Below, in pieces: positions 1 to 8,877 of a stretch of 64,000 nucleotides of DNA. The DNA comes from Variovorax sp. OK212 (GTDB lineage Bacteria > Pseudomonadota > Gammaproteobacteria > Burkholderiales > Burkholderiaceae_C), in assembly GCF_900112425.1 (NCBI RefSeq), contig NZ_FOLP01000006.1, positions 124,001-188,000 of the forward strand. Direction: 5' to 3'. Every line of letters starts with the position of its first letter. The stretch's first letter is position 1. The notes beneath the pieces are model-generated. The model worked only from the letters and a program-made list of their open reading frames with translations, was not told the origin of the DNA and did not search any database. The translations under genes and the position numbers were made by a program.

Positions 1-1047
1 ACCTGGGCCTCGCCCATGTTCCACAGCTACGGCATGCTGCTGGCCTCGCGCATCCTGCTGGGCGTGTCCGAAGGGCCGCTGTTCTCGCTGGCCTCGGCCT
101 ACATCAAGGCGCATTTCCGCAGCGACGAGAACGGCAAGCCCAACGCCTTCGTGAACATGGGCACCGGGCTGGGCCTGGCGGTGGGCTATCCGCTGGTGGG
201 CTACCTGCTCACGCAGTTCGCCTGGGACACCTCGTTCCACGTGCTCGGCGTCATGAACATCGCGCTGGGCATTCCGTTGGTGCTGGCCTTCGTGCGCATG
301 CCGCCCACGCAGGCCGACGGCGTGAAGCCCTCGTCGTTCGGCGAAGCGATGGCGCGCGTGGGCGGCATCGTGCGCGGCGCGCTGCACACGCGGCACCTGT
401 TCCTCATCACGCTGCTGACCTCGGCCGCGCTGGCCTACCTCTGGGGCAGCAGCAACTGGCTGCCGACCTACCTGCGCGAGGCGCGCGGCTTCTCGCTGCG
501 CGAGATGGGCTGGCTGGCCTCGCTGCCGCAGTACGCCACGGTGCTCGCGGTGTTCGTGGGCGGCGTGCTGATCGACAAGGTCGGGCGCGAGCGCGTGCCT
601 TTCATCTTCATGGGCGCGAGCGTGGGCGTGGCGCTGTCGGTGCTGATGGCCATCAACGCACGCGACCCGTACGCGGCGGCGTGCTGCCTGGTGGCGGCCA
701 ACTTCTTCTGGGGGCTGCAGAGCCCGGCCATCCCGAGCACGGTGCAGTACTGCTCGCGGCCCGAGCACACGGCCAGCGCGTTCGGCGTGACCAACGGCGC
801 GGGAAGCCTGGTGGCGGGCTTCATGCCGGCGCTGATGGGCGGCGTGATCGCGGCGGTGTCGCATGGCTCCGGCGCTGCGGGTGCTGCAGGTGGCGCAGTG
901 ACTTCGGCCGCTTCCGCATCGGGTTTCTTCGCGGGCTTCGCGTTGCTCATCGGCACGCAGGTGGTGGTGTTCTTCTGCGGTCTCATGCTGTGGTTGCGCG
1001 ACCGCTCGCGCGGTGCCGCCGCGGTCTCTGGTTCACAGCTTTCATAG
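1..1047 (+). CDS. MFS transporter, 3' part
   Basis: The open frame runs in from the left edge (codons T-W-A-S-P precede the first Met at 16), so the N-terminal part lies outside the window. What remains is a polytopic membrane protein of the major facilitator superfamily, with Gly/Ala/Leu-rich helices and a visible loop between the two six-helix halves near residues 100-120. The segment S-R-I-L-L-G-V-S-E-G-P resembles the helix-4 region of anion:cation symporters (organic-acid or sugar-acid uptake). The substrate cannot be read from the sequence. It ends in a hydrophobic helix and a short basic tail. No partner gene follows for 670 bp. Confidence 0.85.
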   Translation, partial: TWASPMFHSYGMLLASRILLGVSEGPLFSLASAYIKAHFRSDENGKPNAFVNMGTGLGLAVGYPLVGYLLTQFAWDTSFHVLGVMNIALGIPLVLAFVRMPPTQADGVKPSSFGEAMARVGGIVRGALHTRHLFLITLLTSAALAYLWGSSNWLPTYLREARGFSLREMGWLASLPQYATVLAVFVGGVLIDKVGRERVPFIFMGASVGVALSVLMAINARDPYAAACCLVAANFFWGLQSPAIPSTVQYCSRPEHTASAFGVTNGAGSLVAGFMPALMGGVIAAVSHGSGAAGAAGGAVTSAASASGFFAGFALLIGTQVVVFFCGLMLWLRDRSRGAAAVSGSQLS

Positions 1048-1717
1048 CCATCCGAAGGGCTTGTACCTTCGTACTGCACGGGGACTGTGGCCGCCCGGTC
1101 ACAGTGCGTGCAGCCGATTTTCATCACCTGCGTGAGCAGGTGTTTCGGCGGCAGAACCATCTTCGTAAGGCATGGCATGCGCTGCATCGCATGACGCCAT
1201 TCGGGCTATGGCACGCGAACATTTTGAGAGAGAAAAGTTCCGCGATTCGTTGAGCTGACGCAATCGTTCAGCTAAAACTGGCGCACTTCAATGGACGAGG
1301 GAATGCGCGTGAAACCAACGACAAGAGCCGCAGAAATTCTTGCCATGGCCGCGATGAAACACATCGGGCCCCGCACCGTTTCCACCACTGCCCGCATGCC
1401 GCCGCGGCAACGCCGTGCGCCCCTGCGCGGGCGCTGAGCCAGCACCCCCGCTCCCCGCTCTCCGCTTGTTCGAGACCCCGCATGACGACGGGCATGGCGC
1501 CGCTCGCGCCGCGCATCCTGGGACCGCCTGAATTGCAGCGGTGACACCCGGGCGACCGTGTCGTCCTGACGAACCGATGGGTTCGCCGGGAGGGCGCTGT
1601 GCTGCCTGCTTCCTGTCGGTTGTTCTTCACCCCACGCGCGCGTCACGCGCATCGCCGACTATCCGCCGGCGCATGCGGTACGGCGCATGTTCTTACCAAG
1701 AGTACCCAGAGGCGATC
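1048..1717. other. Long intergenic region with three small dyads
   Basis: This is 670 bp with no convincing gene. Minus-strand frames at 1268-1652 are Arg/Ala-rich, match no family I recognise and look like shadows. Three inverted repeats are visible: ACTGTG-N10-CACAGT at 1084-1105, CACCTG-N6-CAGGTG at 1125-1142 (either could end the MFS transcript, though neither has a clear T-run), and AGCTGA-N9-TCAGCT at 1253-1273. The right part should hold the promoter of the aminopeptidase gene. Confidence 0.5.
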
Positions 1718-3964
1718 ATGAAAAAATTCAGTGCACCCGTGGCCTTCAATCATCTTGCCATCACCGCGGTGACCCTTGCCGTGCTGACGGCTTGCGGCGG
1801 CGGTGGAGACAGCGGCGGCGGCGCGTCGCTCGGCGGCGGTGGCGTCGCGCTCGGCGCGCCGTCGGACACGGTGGCCTTCGCGCCGTCGTCGGACGTCACC
1901 AAGAAGTCGCCCGACGACGGCGTGCCCTCGGCGGCCGGCTCGGCAGTGGCCGCGGTCGACCGCTCGGCCAGGCCGATGGAGCTGCCCGACACCGTCTGGC
2001 CCAGCAACTACAAGCTGTGGTTCCGCCCCGATGCGGCGCTCAAGACCTTCACGGGCCGCGGCGACGTGGAGATCGAAGTGCTCAAGCCGGTCGACGCCAT
2101 CGTGGTGGCCGCGCACAACCTGAACTTCGCCAAGGGCCGCACCACGCTGCGCAAGGTGTCGAACCCCGGCGAGGCGATCGCTCTCATTCCCACGCCGCAG
2201 ACGCTGGGCGACTTCGTGCAGCTGCGGCTGAGCGACGGCCAGATCGCCAAGGGCAAGTACCTGCTGCACATGGAGTGGGACGGCAAGATCCAGTTCTCCG
2301 ACGCGGAGTACTGCCCGCCGGCCGAAGTGGCGCGCAACCCGTTCTGCTCGGCCGCCACCGGCATCTTCAAGGTGGGCCTGTCCACGCCCGAAGGCGTGAG
2401 CAGCGACGCCATCGTGACGCAGGGCGAAACCAACTACGCGCGGCAATGGTTTCCGGGCTGGGACGAGCCGGCGTTTCGCCACACCTTCGAGATCTCGGCC
2501 GAGGTGCCGGGCGACTGGAAGACCGTGTCCAACGGCGCGCAGACCGAGGCGGTGAAGCTGCCCGACGGCTACCAGCGCGTGGCGTTCGAGAAGACGCCGT
2601 CGATGCCGATGTACCTCACCTTCTTCGGCGGCGGCAAGTTCGACGTGCTGGCCGACACCTTCAAGAACCCGCTGGACGGCAGCGACATGCCGCTGCGCTG
2701 GTTCACGCCGCCGGGGCGCTCCGACTGGGCCAAGTTCGCGATGGAGTGGACCAAGGTGTCGATGGACTACTACTACAAGTACACCGGCATCCCGCTGCCG
2801 TTCAAGAAGTTCGACACCGTGGCGGCCAACGACAGCTACGACAACAAGCCCAACACCGGCTTCGGCGGCATGGAGAACTGGGGCTCGATCTTCGAGTTCG
2901 CCGACGCGGTGCTCACCAAGCCGGGCGACACGCCCACGCTGTACTCGGTGACGGTGGTCACGCACGAGGTGGCGCACCAGTGGTTCGGCGACCTGGTCAC
3001 GCTCGACTGGTGGGACAACGTGTGGCTCAACGAGTCGTTCGCGCGCTGGTTCGAACGGCGCACCACGATCAAGTTCCACCCCGAGTACTACAGCTTCTCC
3101 GACTACGTGCTCGACAAGCACAACGTGATCGTGGCCGACCTGAAGAGCACGGCCGTGCCGGTGCAGCGCAACCTCAACGACGCGGGCGCGTTCGGCTTCA
3201 TCAGCCCGTCGATCTTCGTCTACAACAAGGGCAGCCACGTGCTGGAGACCATCCAGAACTACATCGGCGAGGAGGCGATGCAGAAGGGCCTGCAGATCTA
3301 CCTGAAGGACTACGCGTTCGGCAACGTCACGCCGTCGCGCCTGTGGAGCTCGCTGGAGAAGGCCAGCGGCGGCAAGAAGGTCAGCGACATCGGCGACAGC
3401 CTGATCCGCCAGACCGGCATTGCGCTGCTCACGGTGGACGCGCAATGCGCCGGCGACCGCACCTACGTGAACATCACCCAAGAGTCGTTCCCCAACCAGA
3501 ACCAGTTCCCGGCCTCGACGTGGACCCTTCCGGTCACGCTGGCCTACGGCGACGCGCTGGCGCAGCGCACCACCTTCGTGATGTCGAACAACAGCACGCA
3601 GGTGGAGCTGCCGGGCTGCACCGCGGTGCTGGCCGGGCCGACCGGGCAGGACTACTACGTGACCAACTACAGCGCGCCGTCATGGAGCGCGCTGCTGGCC
3701 AACGCGACCAGCCTGGCGGGCAACAAGCCGCTGCTGCTGAACATCGAGCGCGACGCGTTCCGGCTGCTGGGCGTGGGCCGCATCACGCAGGCGCAGTACG
3801 ACCAGATCAAGGGCGTGGTGAACCTGCCGGCGCCGCTGCTGGCCAAGACGCAGGTGAGCGAGCAGAAGATGGCCGCGGTGGCCACCGGCGCCGAGAAGGA
3901 CGCGTACCCGCATGCGCTGCGCTTCCAGGGCAGCATGAAGCTGCGCGACAACGAGAAGCGTTGA
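1718..3964 (+). CDS. M1 family metallo-aminopeptidase, lipoprotein
   Basis: A 748-residue zinc aminopeptidase of the gluzincin M1 family, predicted to remove N-terminal residues from peptides outside the cytoplasm. The start at 1718 is chosen because it gives a typical lipoprotein signal (MKK, hydrophobic core, lipobox L-T-A-C with Cys26) and has AGAGG upstream; the frame is open further back to 1541. A Gly-rich linker follows Cys26. The exopeptidase motif G-G-M-E-N (383-387) and the zinc motif H416-E-V-A-H420 with third ligand Glu439 (NES) are intact. A C-terminal domain follows. Lipid anchoring is a little unusual, as many bacterial M1 enzymes are cytosolic. It is followed by a second small lipoprotein gene. 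Confidence 0.93.
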   Translation: MKKFSAPVAFNHLAITAVTLAVLTACGGGGDSGGGASLGGGGVALGAPSDTVAFAPSSDVTKKSPDDGVPSAAGSAVAAVDRSARPMELPDTVWPSNYKLWFRPDAALKTFTGRGDVEIEVLKPVDAIVVAAHNLNFAKGRTTLRKVSNPGEAIALIPTPQTLGDFVQLRLSDGQIAKGKYLLHMEWDGKIQFSDAEYCPPAEVARNPFCSAATGIFKVGLSTPEGVSSDAIVTQGETNYARQWFPGWDEPAFRHTFEISAEVPGDWKTVSNGAQTEAVKLPDGYQRVAFEKTPSMPMYLTFFGGGKFDVLADTFKNPLDGSDMPLRWFTPPGRSDWAKFAMEWTKVSMDYYYKYTGIPLPFKKFDTVAANDSYDNKPNTGFGGMENWGSIFEFADAVLTKPGDTPTLYSVTVVTHEVAHQWFGDLVTLDWWDNVWLNESFARWFERRTTIKFHPEYYSFSDYVLDKHNVIVADLKSTAVPVQRNLNDAGAFGFISPSIFVYNKGSHVLETIQNYIGEEAMQKGLQIYLKDYAFGNVTPSRLWSSLEKASGGKKVSDIGDSLIRQTGIALLTVDAQCAGDRTYVNITQESFPNQNQFPASTWTLPVTLAYGDALAQRTTFVMSNNSTQVELPGCTAVLAGPTGQDYYVTNYSAPSWSALLANATSLAGNKPLLLNIERDAFRLLGVGRITQAQYDQIKGVVNLPAPLLAKTQVSEQKMAAVATGAEKDAYPHALRFQGSMKLRDNEKR

Positions 3965-4043
3965 GTCTCGAATGAGCGGGCGCGCGCCGCTGCGTCAGGG
4001 GCGGTGCGCGCCTCGTCCTTCCACGATCACCGGATTCATCACC

Positions 4044-4463
4044 ATGAAAACTTCCATCCAATGGCTGGCGGCGACGGCCCTTGCCGCCGCGCTCGCCGCC
4101 GCGCTCGCCGGCTGCGGCGCGCGCGGCGAGCCCGAGGCCGACCTGGTCGGCGTCTACGCCGTGAAGCAGAACGGCGCGCTCAAGGAGCTCATCAAGATCG
4201 AGCGGCAGGGCGGCCGCTACGTGATGCGCGACAAGGTGCGCACCGCCGACTGGAGCGAACCCAAGATGCAGATGCAGCCCGTGACGCGCGAGCGCTGGAG
4301 CCGCATCACCACCGACAAGGAGAACACCGCGTTCGTCGGCGTGGCGAGCGAGCAGCTCGGCATCTTCAAGGTGCCGGCGGGCTGGCGCAAGAACGGCTTC
4401 CAGACCTCGACCGGCTACTTCCTGTTCTATTCGCAGGGGCCGGTGGAGGCGTACAAGCTCTGA
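4044..4463 (+). CDS. Small predicted lipoprotein of unknown function
   Basis: A 139-residue protein. The start at 4044 gives a clear lipoprotein signal peptide with lipobox L-A-G-C (Cys24); upstream in-frame starts would spoil it. The mature part is basic and polar, with alternating short strands (for example V-G-V-Y-A-V-K), and has no recognisable domain. It lies 79 bp after the aminopeptidase lipoprotein on the same strand and may be cotranscribed with it. No function can be assigned. Confidence 0.75.
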   Translation: MKTSIQWLAATALAAALAAALAGCGARGEPEADLVGVYAVKQNGALKELIKIERQGGRYVMRDKVRTADWSEPKMQMQPVTRERWSRITTDKENTAFVGVASEQLGIFKVPAGWRKNGFQTSTGYFLFYSQGPVEAYKL

Positions 4464-4478
4464 GCTCCCGCTGGCGCT

Positions 4479-5237
4479 TCAGGCCGCGGGCGCCACGCCC
4501 GCGCCCTCGATGCGGTGGCGCTTCAGCGCGTCGGCCACGAAGCCGCTGGCCTTCATCTCCTCGACGAACGCCGCCAGCAGCGCCTGCGCTTCGGCGCCGC
4601 GGCTGGCCGGCGTGCCCATGGCCTGCTGGATCACCATGAAGCGCCCCGGCAGCACGCGCACGCCGGGCGCGCGCCGCGCTTCGCCCTCGAGCATCTGGCG
4701 GATGCCCGCCGCCACCTCGACCTCGCCCGAGCGCAGGGCCGCCAGCGCCGGGCCGGCGCCCTGCAGCCGGACGATCTCGGCGGCCTTGATCTCGCGCGTG
4801 AGGAACAGGTCGTAGGCGCTGCCCGAGCCGACCGAGATGCGGTGGCCCTGCGCGTCGATCTGTGCGTTGTCCGTGAGCGCCGACGACTCGGGCACCAGGT
4901 AGCTGCCCTCGATCAGCACGTAGGGCGCCGTGAACAGCAGGCCCTCGCTGCGCGCCGGGTCGATGGCGAAGAAGCCGATGTCGGCCTTCTCGTTCTTCAC
5001 GGCATCGACCGAGGCGGCCGCCTTCTCGAACTGCACCAGCACGAGGCCCACGCCGAGCCGCCGTGCGAACTCGCGGGCCAGGTCGATCGACACGCCCACC
5101 GGTTCGCCGGTGGCGGCGTCCTTGTTGGCGAGGATCGGGTTGCCGAGGTTGATCGAGGCGCGCAGCGTGCCGGAGGGGGCGAGGGCGGCGACGAGGGCAG
5201 GGGAGACGGGAGTCGAAGGCTGTGTCATGGCGTTCAT
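4479..5237 (-). CDS. Family 3 solute-binding-like protein without signal peptide
   Basis: A 252-residue protein with the fold signature of the family-3 periplasmic binding domain (SBP_bac_3): a first strand L-R-A-S-I-N-L-G-N-P, a V-G-V-S-I-D-L-A segment, K-A-D-I-G-F-F near residue 85 and the hinge segment I-S-V-G-S-G-S-A-Y. Such proteins normally bind polar amino acids for ABC transporters. The N-terminus (MNAMTQPSTPVSPALVAALAPSG) has no hydrophobic export signal, whichever Met (5237 or 5228) is used, so it may act in the cytoplasm. No permease or ATPase genes adjoin. Three 10-bp direct repeats lie directly upstream of the start. Confidence 0.8.
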   Translation of the reverse strand: MNAMTQPSTPVSPALVAALAPSGTLRASINLGNPILANKDAATGEPVGVSIDLAREFARRLGVGLVLVQFEKAAASVDAVKNEKADIGFFAIDPARSEGLLFTAPYVLIEGSYLVPESSALTDNAQIDAQGHRISVGSGSAYDLFLTREIKAAEIVRLQGAGPALAALRSGEVEVAAGIRQMLEGEARRAPGVRVLPGRFMVIQQAMGTPASRGAEAQALLAAFVEEMKASGFVADALKRHRIEGAGVAPAA

Positions 5238-5266
5238 TCGTCGGTGTTCGTCGGTGTTCGTCGTTG
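5237..5266. repeat. 10-bp tandem repeat, three copies
   Basis: TTCGTCGGTG at 5237-5246 and 5247-5256, followed by the variant TTCGTCGTTG at 5257-5266. The period equals one helical turn. It abuts the start codon of the minus-strand binding-protein gene. It could be replication slippage or a repeated protein-binding site. Confidence 0.7.
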
Positions 5267-5351
5267 AAAGGCGGGGGAAGACCGGAATTGGGAGGAGGCC
5301 GGAGCCCCGGGAGGGCAGGCCGGCGCCAGTTTAAGTCGCCGGCTTGCCGTA

Positions 5352-5373
5352 ATTCCTACCGGATGTAGGGAAT
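5352..5373. promoter_or_regulatory. Dyad upstream of the phytochrome operon
   Basis: CCTAC-N5-GTAGG is a perfect dyad inside a longer imperfect one (ATTCCTAC ... GTAGGGAAT). It lies about 95 bp before the first phytochrome-operon gene and 115 bp before the divergent binding-protein gene. Its size and symmetry fit an operator for a dimeric regulator, but no cognate factor is evident. Confidence 0.35.
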
Positions 5374-5432
5374 CGCGCCCACCGGCCGCGCGCGCTGCCG
5401 TCGCGTAGGCTTGGATCATCCGCAGACCGTAT

Positions 5433-5459
5433 CCGACCGACCCGACCGACCCGACCACT
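5433..5459. repeat. 9-bp tandem repeat, three copies
   Basis: CCGACCGAC at 5433-5441 and 5442-5450, then the degenerate CCGACCACT at 5451-5459. It ends 7 bp before the GTG start of the first receiver gene and occupies the place where a ribosome-binding site would be expected. Confidence 0.6.
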
Positions 5460-5466
5460 CGCAGCC

Positions 5467-5883
5467 GTGCCGCTTTCCACTTTCCTCGTCGAAGACAACA
5501 CCCTCATCCGTCACCACCTGATCGCCGCCATGGAGGACGAAGCCGACATTCGCCTCATCGGCACCGCCACCACCGAGGCCGAGGCCGTCGCCTGGCTCGA
5601 GGAGAACCCCGCCGCCTGGGACCTGCTGGTCGTCGACCTGTTCCTGCAGGAAGGCTCGGGCCTGGGCATCGTGAAGCGCTGCGGCAAGTCCCGCCCGGGC
5701 CAGCGCGTGGTGGTGCTGACCAACTACGCCACCGGCGAGATCGCCGACTGGGCGCGCGAACTGGGCGCCGACGCCGTGTTCGACAAGGCGGCCGACCTCG
5801 AGGCCTTCTTCGCGCTGTGCGCCGGCCTCGACGCGCAGGCGCGCGAGCGCGGCGGCGAACCGCTGGCGGCGATCGAACCATGA
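5467..5883 (+). CDS. Single-domain response regulator, first gene of the phytochrome operon
   Basis: A 138-residue CheY-like receiver with nothing attached. Acidic pair Glu9-Asp10, phospho-acceptor Asp57 (V-V-D-L-F), the switch Thr in V-V-L-T-N and the Lys in V-F-D-K-A are all present. The start is a GTG; no ATG is available near the first strand. Its stop overlaps the bphO start by 4 bp (ATGA), so the two are translationally coupled. Heading a bphO-bphP operon suggests it is a phosphorylation target or sink for BphP or for the hybrid kinase at the operon's end. There is no DNA-binding domain, so output must go through a protein partner. Confidence 0.88.
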   Translation: MPLSTFLVEDNTLIRHHLIAAMEDEADIRLIGTATTEAEAVAWLEENPAAWDLLVVDLFLQEGSGLGIVKRCGKSRPGQRVVVLTNYATGEIADWARELGADAVFDKAADLEAFFALCAGLDAQARERGGEPLAAIEP

Positions 5884-6488
5884 GCGCCGTGGCCGCTCCT
5901 TCCATTGCCGACGTGCTGCGTGCGTTGCGCACCGCGACCCACGCGCTGCACGAAGCGCTCGACAGCCAATTGCCGATCGCCCGCGAGGATGCTTCGTTGG
6001 CCGACTACGCCGCGCACCTGCGCGCGCTGCGGCCGTGGCTGGAGTCGGTGCGGCAGGCGCTGGCCGGCGCCGGTGACCCGGGCCTGGACCGCGTGGCGCG
6101 CCGCACCGAGCGGCGGCTGGCCGCGCTCATGCTCGACCTGGAAGACGCCAGCGTTGCGTCGGCTGCACCGAGCTTTGCGCCACTCGACGCCCATTGCCTG
6201 GTGGACGGCGCGCGCGACCCCGCTTTCGCCTGGGGCCTGGCCTATGTACTCGAAGGCTCGCAGCTCGGCGGCGCGGCCATGCACAAGCGCCTGGGCCCGC
6301 GCCTGGCGCCGCATCCGATGCGCTATTTCCAGCCGGTCGATGCGCCCGAAGGCCTGGCCGCGCAATGGAAGGACTTCGTCGCCCAGCTGGCCGCGGCGCT
6401 GCGTGACCCGGCCGCGGTGGACGCGGCCCGGCGCGGCGCGGTGGCCGGCTTCGAAACCCTGATGCCGCGCTTCGGCGTGCGCGCCTGA
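5880..6488 (+). CDS. bphO: Biliverdin-producing heme oxygenase BphO
   Basis: A 202-residue protein of the bacterial heme oxygenase family, which cleaves heme to biliverdin, iron and carbon monoxide and so supplies the phytochrome chromophore. The N-terminal segment L-R-T-A-T-H-A-L-H-E contains the expected proximal heme-ligand His. The distal-helix segment Y-V-L-E-G-S-Q-L-G-G near residues 121-130 is characteristic of bacterial phytochrome-linked enzymes. Length is normal. The start at 5880 overlaps the preceding stop; the longer in-frame start at 5817 would lie inside the receiver gene. bphP follows 79 bp downstream. Confidence 0.92.
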   Translation: MSAVAAPSIADVLRALRTATHALHEALDSQLPIAREDASLADYAAHLRALRPWLESVRQALAGAGDPGLDRVARRTERRLAALMLDLEDASVASAAPSFAPLDAHCLVDGARDPAFAWGLAYVLEGSQLGGAAMHKRLGPRLAPHPMRYFQPVDAPEGLAAQWKDFVAQLAAALRDPAAVDAARRGAVAGFETLMPRFGVRA

Positions 6489-6567
6489 GGCCCACCATGC
6501 CCACCATGGCTGGCCCGATCGTTTCGCCCCACCTTCCGATGAACCCGCGCGGGCACCGCCGCGCAGA

Positions 6568-8877
6568 TTGACCGTGTCCATGCCCACCGTGTCCACCGCG
6601 CCCACCGCTTCCGTCGCCCCCGTCGCCCCCGTCGCCGCATTCCGGCCCATCGAGCCGCCGCAGGTCGACCTGTCCTCCTGCGACCTCGAGCCGATCCGCG
6701 TGCCCGGTTCGATCCAGCCGCACGGCCGCCTGCTGGTGCTGCAGCCCGATTCGCTCGCCCTCGTGGCCTGGAGCGAGAACTGGCCTGCCGCGCAGCTCGC
6801 CGCCGCGCAGGACATGCTCGGCCAGCTGCGGCTGCCCGCGCTGCAGCCGGGCGCCTCGCCGGTGTCGCTGGGTGCGGTGCAGGTGGGCGCCGAGGTGTTC
6901 GACGCCGCCGCGCACCGCAACGAGCGCCACCTGATCGTCGAGTTCGAGACCGCCTCGCCGCCCGCCGGCAACGAGGCGCCCATCTATTCGCTGGGCCGCG
7001 TCTTCCTGCCGCACCTGCAGCAGGCCGACACCGTGGCCCGCCTCGCCGCACTGGCCGCGCGCGAGATGAAGCGCCTGACCGGGTTCGGGCGTTGCCTGGT
7101 CTACCGCTTCGACGAGGCCGGCCACGGCGAGGTGCTGGCCGAGGAGGTCGAGCCGGGCTACGACAGCTACACCGGCCATCACTTTCCGGCGTCCGACATT
7201 CCGCAGCAGGCGCGCGCGCTGTACCTGGTGAACCACTTCCGGCTGATTGCCGACGCCAACTACCGGCCGGTGCGCCTGCTGGCCAACGACGCGTCGCTCA
7301 CGGCTGCGGACATCGACCTGTCGCAGGCGCAGCTGCGCAGCGTCTCGCCGATCCACCTGGAGTACATGCGCAACATGGGCACGCTGGCGTCCATGTCGGT
7401 GTCGATCGTGATCGACGGCAGGCTGTGGGGCCTCATCTCGTGCCACGACCATGCGCCGCGCTTCCTCGACCCCGGCACGCGGCTGGCCTGCGAGCACCTG
7501 GGCCAGCTGCTGTCGCTGCAGCTGCAGTCGAAGGAGAGCAACGGCCAGGTCGCCGAGCGGCTCGAGCTGCGCCAGCTCACGCTGCAGATCGTCTCGCACC
7601 TGGCCGAGAGCGACGCCACCCTGCAGCACCTGGTCTCCGAGGCCTCGCTGATGCTGCGCGTGATGCGCGCCACCGGCGCCGCCGTGGTGCTCGACGACGA
7701 GGTCTGGTGCGTGGGCGACGTGCCCGAGCGCGCGCAGGTGCAGGAGCTCGCGGGCTGGATCGCGGGGCTGGGCGTGGAGGTGTACGACAGCGACGCGCTG
7801 GCCGCGCACTTCACGCCCGCCGAGGCCTTCGCCGGCACGGCGGCCGGCGTGCTGGCCATTTCCATTTCGCAGGTGCACCGGCACCTGATCCTGTGGTTCC
7901 GCCCCGAGCTCGTGCGCACCGTGCGCTGGGCGGGCGACCCGCACAAGCCCATGAGTGCCGACGGCGGGCGCATGCACCCGCGCCTGAGCTTCGAGAGCTG
8001 GGTCGAGCACATCCGCGGGCGCTGCACGCCGTGGTCGGCGGCCGAGGTCGGCGCCGCGGGCGAGCTGCGGCAGGCGCTCATCGGCGTGGTGCTGCGCCGG
8101 GCCGAAGAGCTGGCTGCCGTGGCCACCGAGCTGGGCCGCGTCAACAAGGAGCTGGAGGCGTTCTCGTACACCGTGTCGCACGACCTGCGCGCGCCGATGC
8201 GCCACATTGCGGGCTATGTCGACCTGGTGGCGCAGACCGAGGGCAAGCAGCTCAGCGAGCGCGCCCACCGCTACCTTGCGCACGTGAAGGACGCCGCGGC
8301 CTTCGCGGGCCAGATGGTCGATGCGCTGCTCGACTTCTCGCGCATGGGCCGCGCCGCGCTCAAGCAGCGCCCGGTCGACACCGCCTCGCTGGTCGACGGC
8401 CTGGTGCGCGAGCTCACGCGGCTGGAGCCGCAGCGCGCCATCGAGTGGGAGATCGACGCGTCGCTGCCCACGCTGTACGCCGACCCGCTGCTGCTGCAGG
8501 TGGCGGTGCGCAACCTGCTGGCCAACGCCGTGAAGTACTCGCGCACGCGCACCCCGGCGCGCATCTCGGTGCGCGCGGTGCACGACGAAGCGCTCGGCGA
8601 CGGGCTCGAGGTGCATGACAACGGCGTGGGCTTCCAGATGAAGTACGCCGACAAGCTGTTCGGCGTGTTCCAGCGCCTGCACCAGGCGGAAGATTTCGAG
8701 GGCACGGGCATCGGCCTGGCCAATGTGAAGCGGATCGTGGAGCGCCATGGCGGCACGGTACGGGCCAACGGAGCGGTGGATGCCGGCGCGAGCTTCGGCT
8801 TCATCCTCCCGCGGTGGGACCCTGAGAAGACAGCGGCGGCGAGCGCGCCGGCTGCAAACGGAGAAGGACATGCTTAA
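6568..8877 (+). CDS. bphP: Bacteriophytochrome sensor histidine kinase BphP
   Basis: A red/far-red photoreceptor kinase of 769 residues. Order: low-complexity Ala/Pro/Val leader (1-30); PAS with biliverdin-binding Cys38 in L-S-S-C-D; GAF with the chromophore-pocket motif D210-I-P in F-P-A-S-D-I-P; PHY with the tongue motif P-R-L-S-F near residue 472; HisKA with phospho-acceptor His538 in V-S-H-D-L-R-A-P; HATPase with N-box N-L-L-A-N-A-V-K-Y and glycine boxes D-N-G-V-G-F and G-T-G-I-G-L-A-N. The TTG at 6568 is used; an ATG at 6580 would shorten it by four residues and is equally plausible. Chromophore supply comes from bphO upstream, and phosphate probably goes to the overlapping receiver gene downstream. 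Confidence 0.95.
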   Translation: MTVSMPTVSTAPTASVAPVAPVAAFRPIEPPQVDLSSCDLEPIRVPGSIQPHGRLLVLQPDSLALVAWSENWPAAQLAAAQDMLGQLRLPALQPGASPVSLGAVQVGAEVFDAAAHRNERHLIVEFETASPPAGNEAPIYSLGRVFLPHLQQADTVARLAALAAREMKRLTGFGRCLVYRFDEAGHGEVLAEEVEPGYDSYTGHHFPASDIPQQARALYLVNHFRLIADANYRPVRLLANDASLTAADIDLSQAQLRSVSPIHLEYMRNMGTLASMSVSIVIDGRLWGLISCHDHAPRFLDPGTRLACEHLGQLLSLQLQSKESNGQVAERLELRQLTLQIVSHLAESDATLQHLVSEASLMLRVMRATGAAVVLDDEVWCVGDVPERAQVQELAGWIAGLGVEVYDSDALAAHFTPAEAFAGTAAGVLAISISQVHRHLILWFRPELVRTVRWAGDPHKPMSADGGRMHPRLSFESWVEHIRGRCTPWSAAEVGAAGELRQALIGVVLRRAEELAAVATELGRVNKELEAFSYTVSHDLRAPMRHIAGYVDLVAQTEGKQLSERAHRYLAHVKDAAAFAGQMVDALLDFSRMGRAALKQRPVDTASLVDGLVRELTRLEPQRAIEWEIDASLPTLYADPLLLQVAVRNLLANAVKYSRTRTPARISVRAVHDEALGDGLEVHDNGVGFQMKYADKLFGVFQRLHQAEDFEGTGIGLANVKRIVERHGGTVRANGAVDAGASFGFILPRWDPEKTAAASAPAANGEGHA

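Noticed and set aside
1268..1652. Minus-strand frame in the long gap as a possible gene
   Set aside because: It has an Arg/Ala-rich composition, no start signal and no recognisable motif.
1643..3481. Minus-strand 612-residue frame opposite the aminopeptidase
   Set aside because: It is an Arg/Val/His-rich shadow, and the plus-strand gene has all M1 catalytic motifs.
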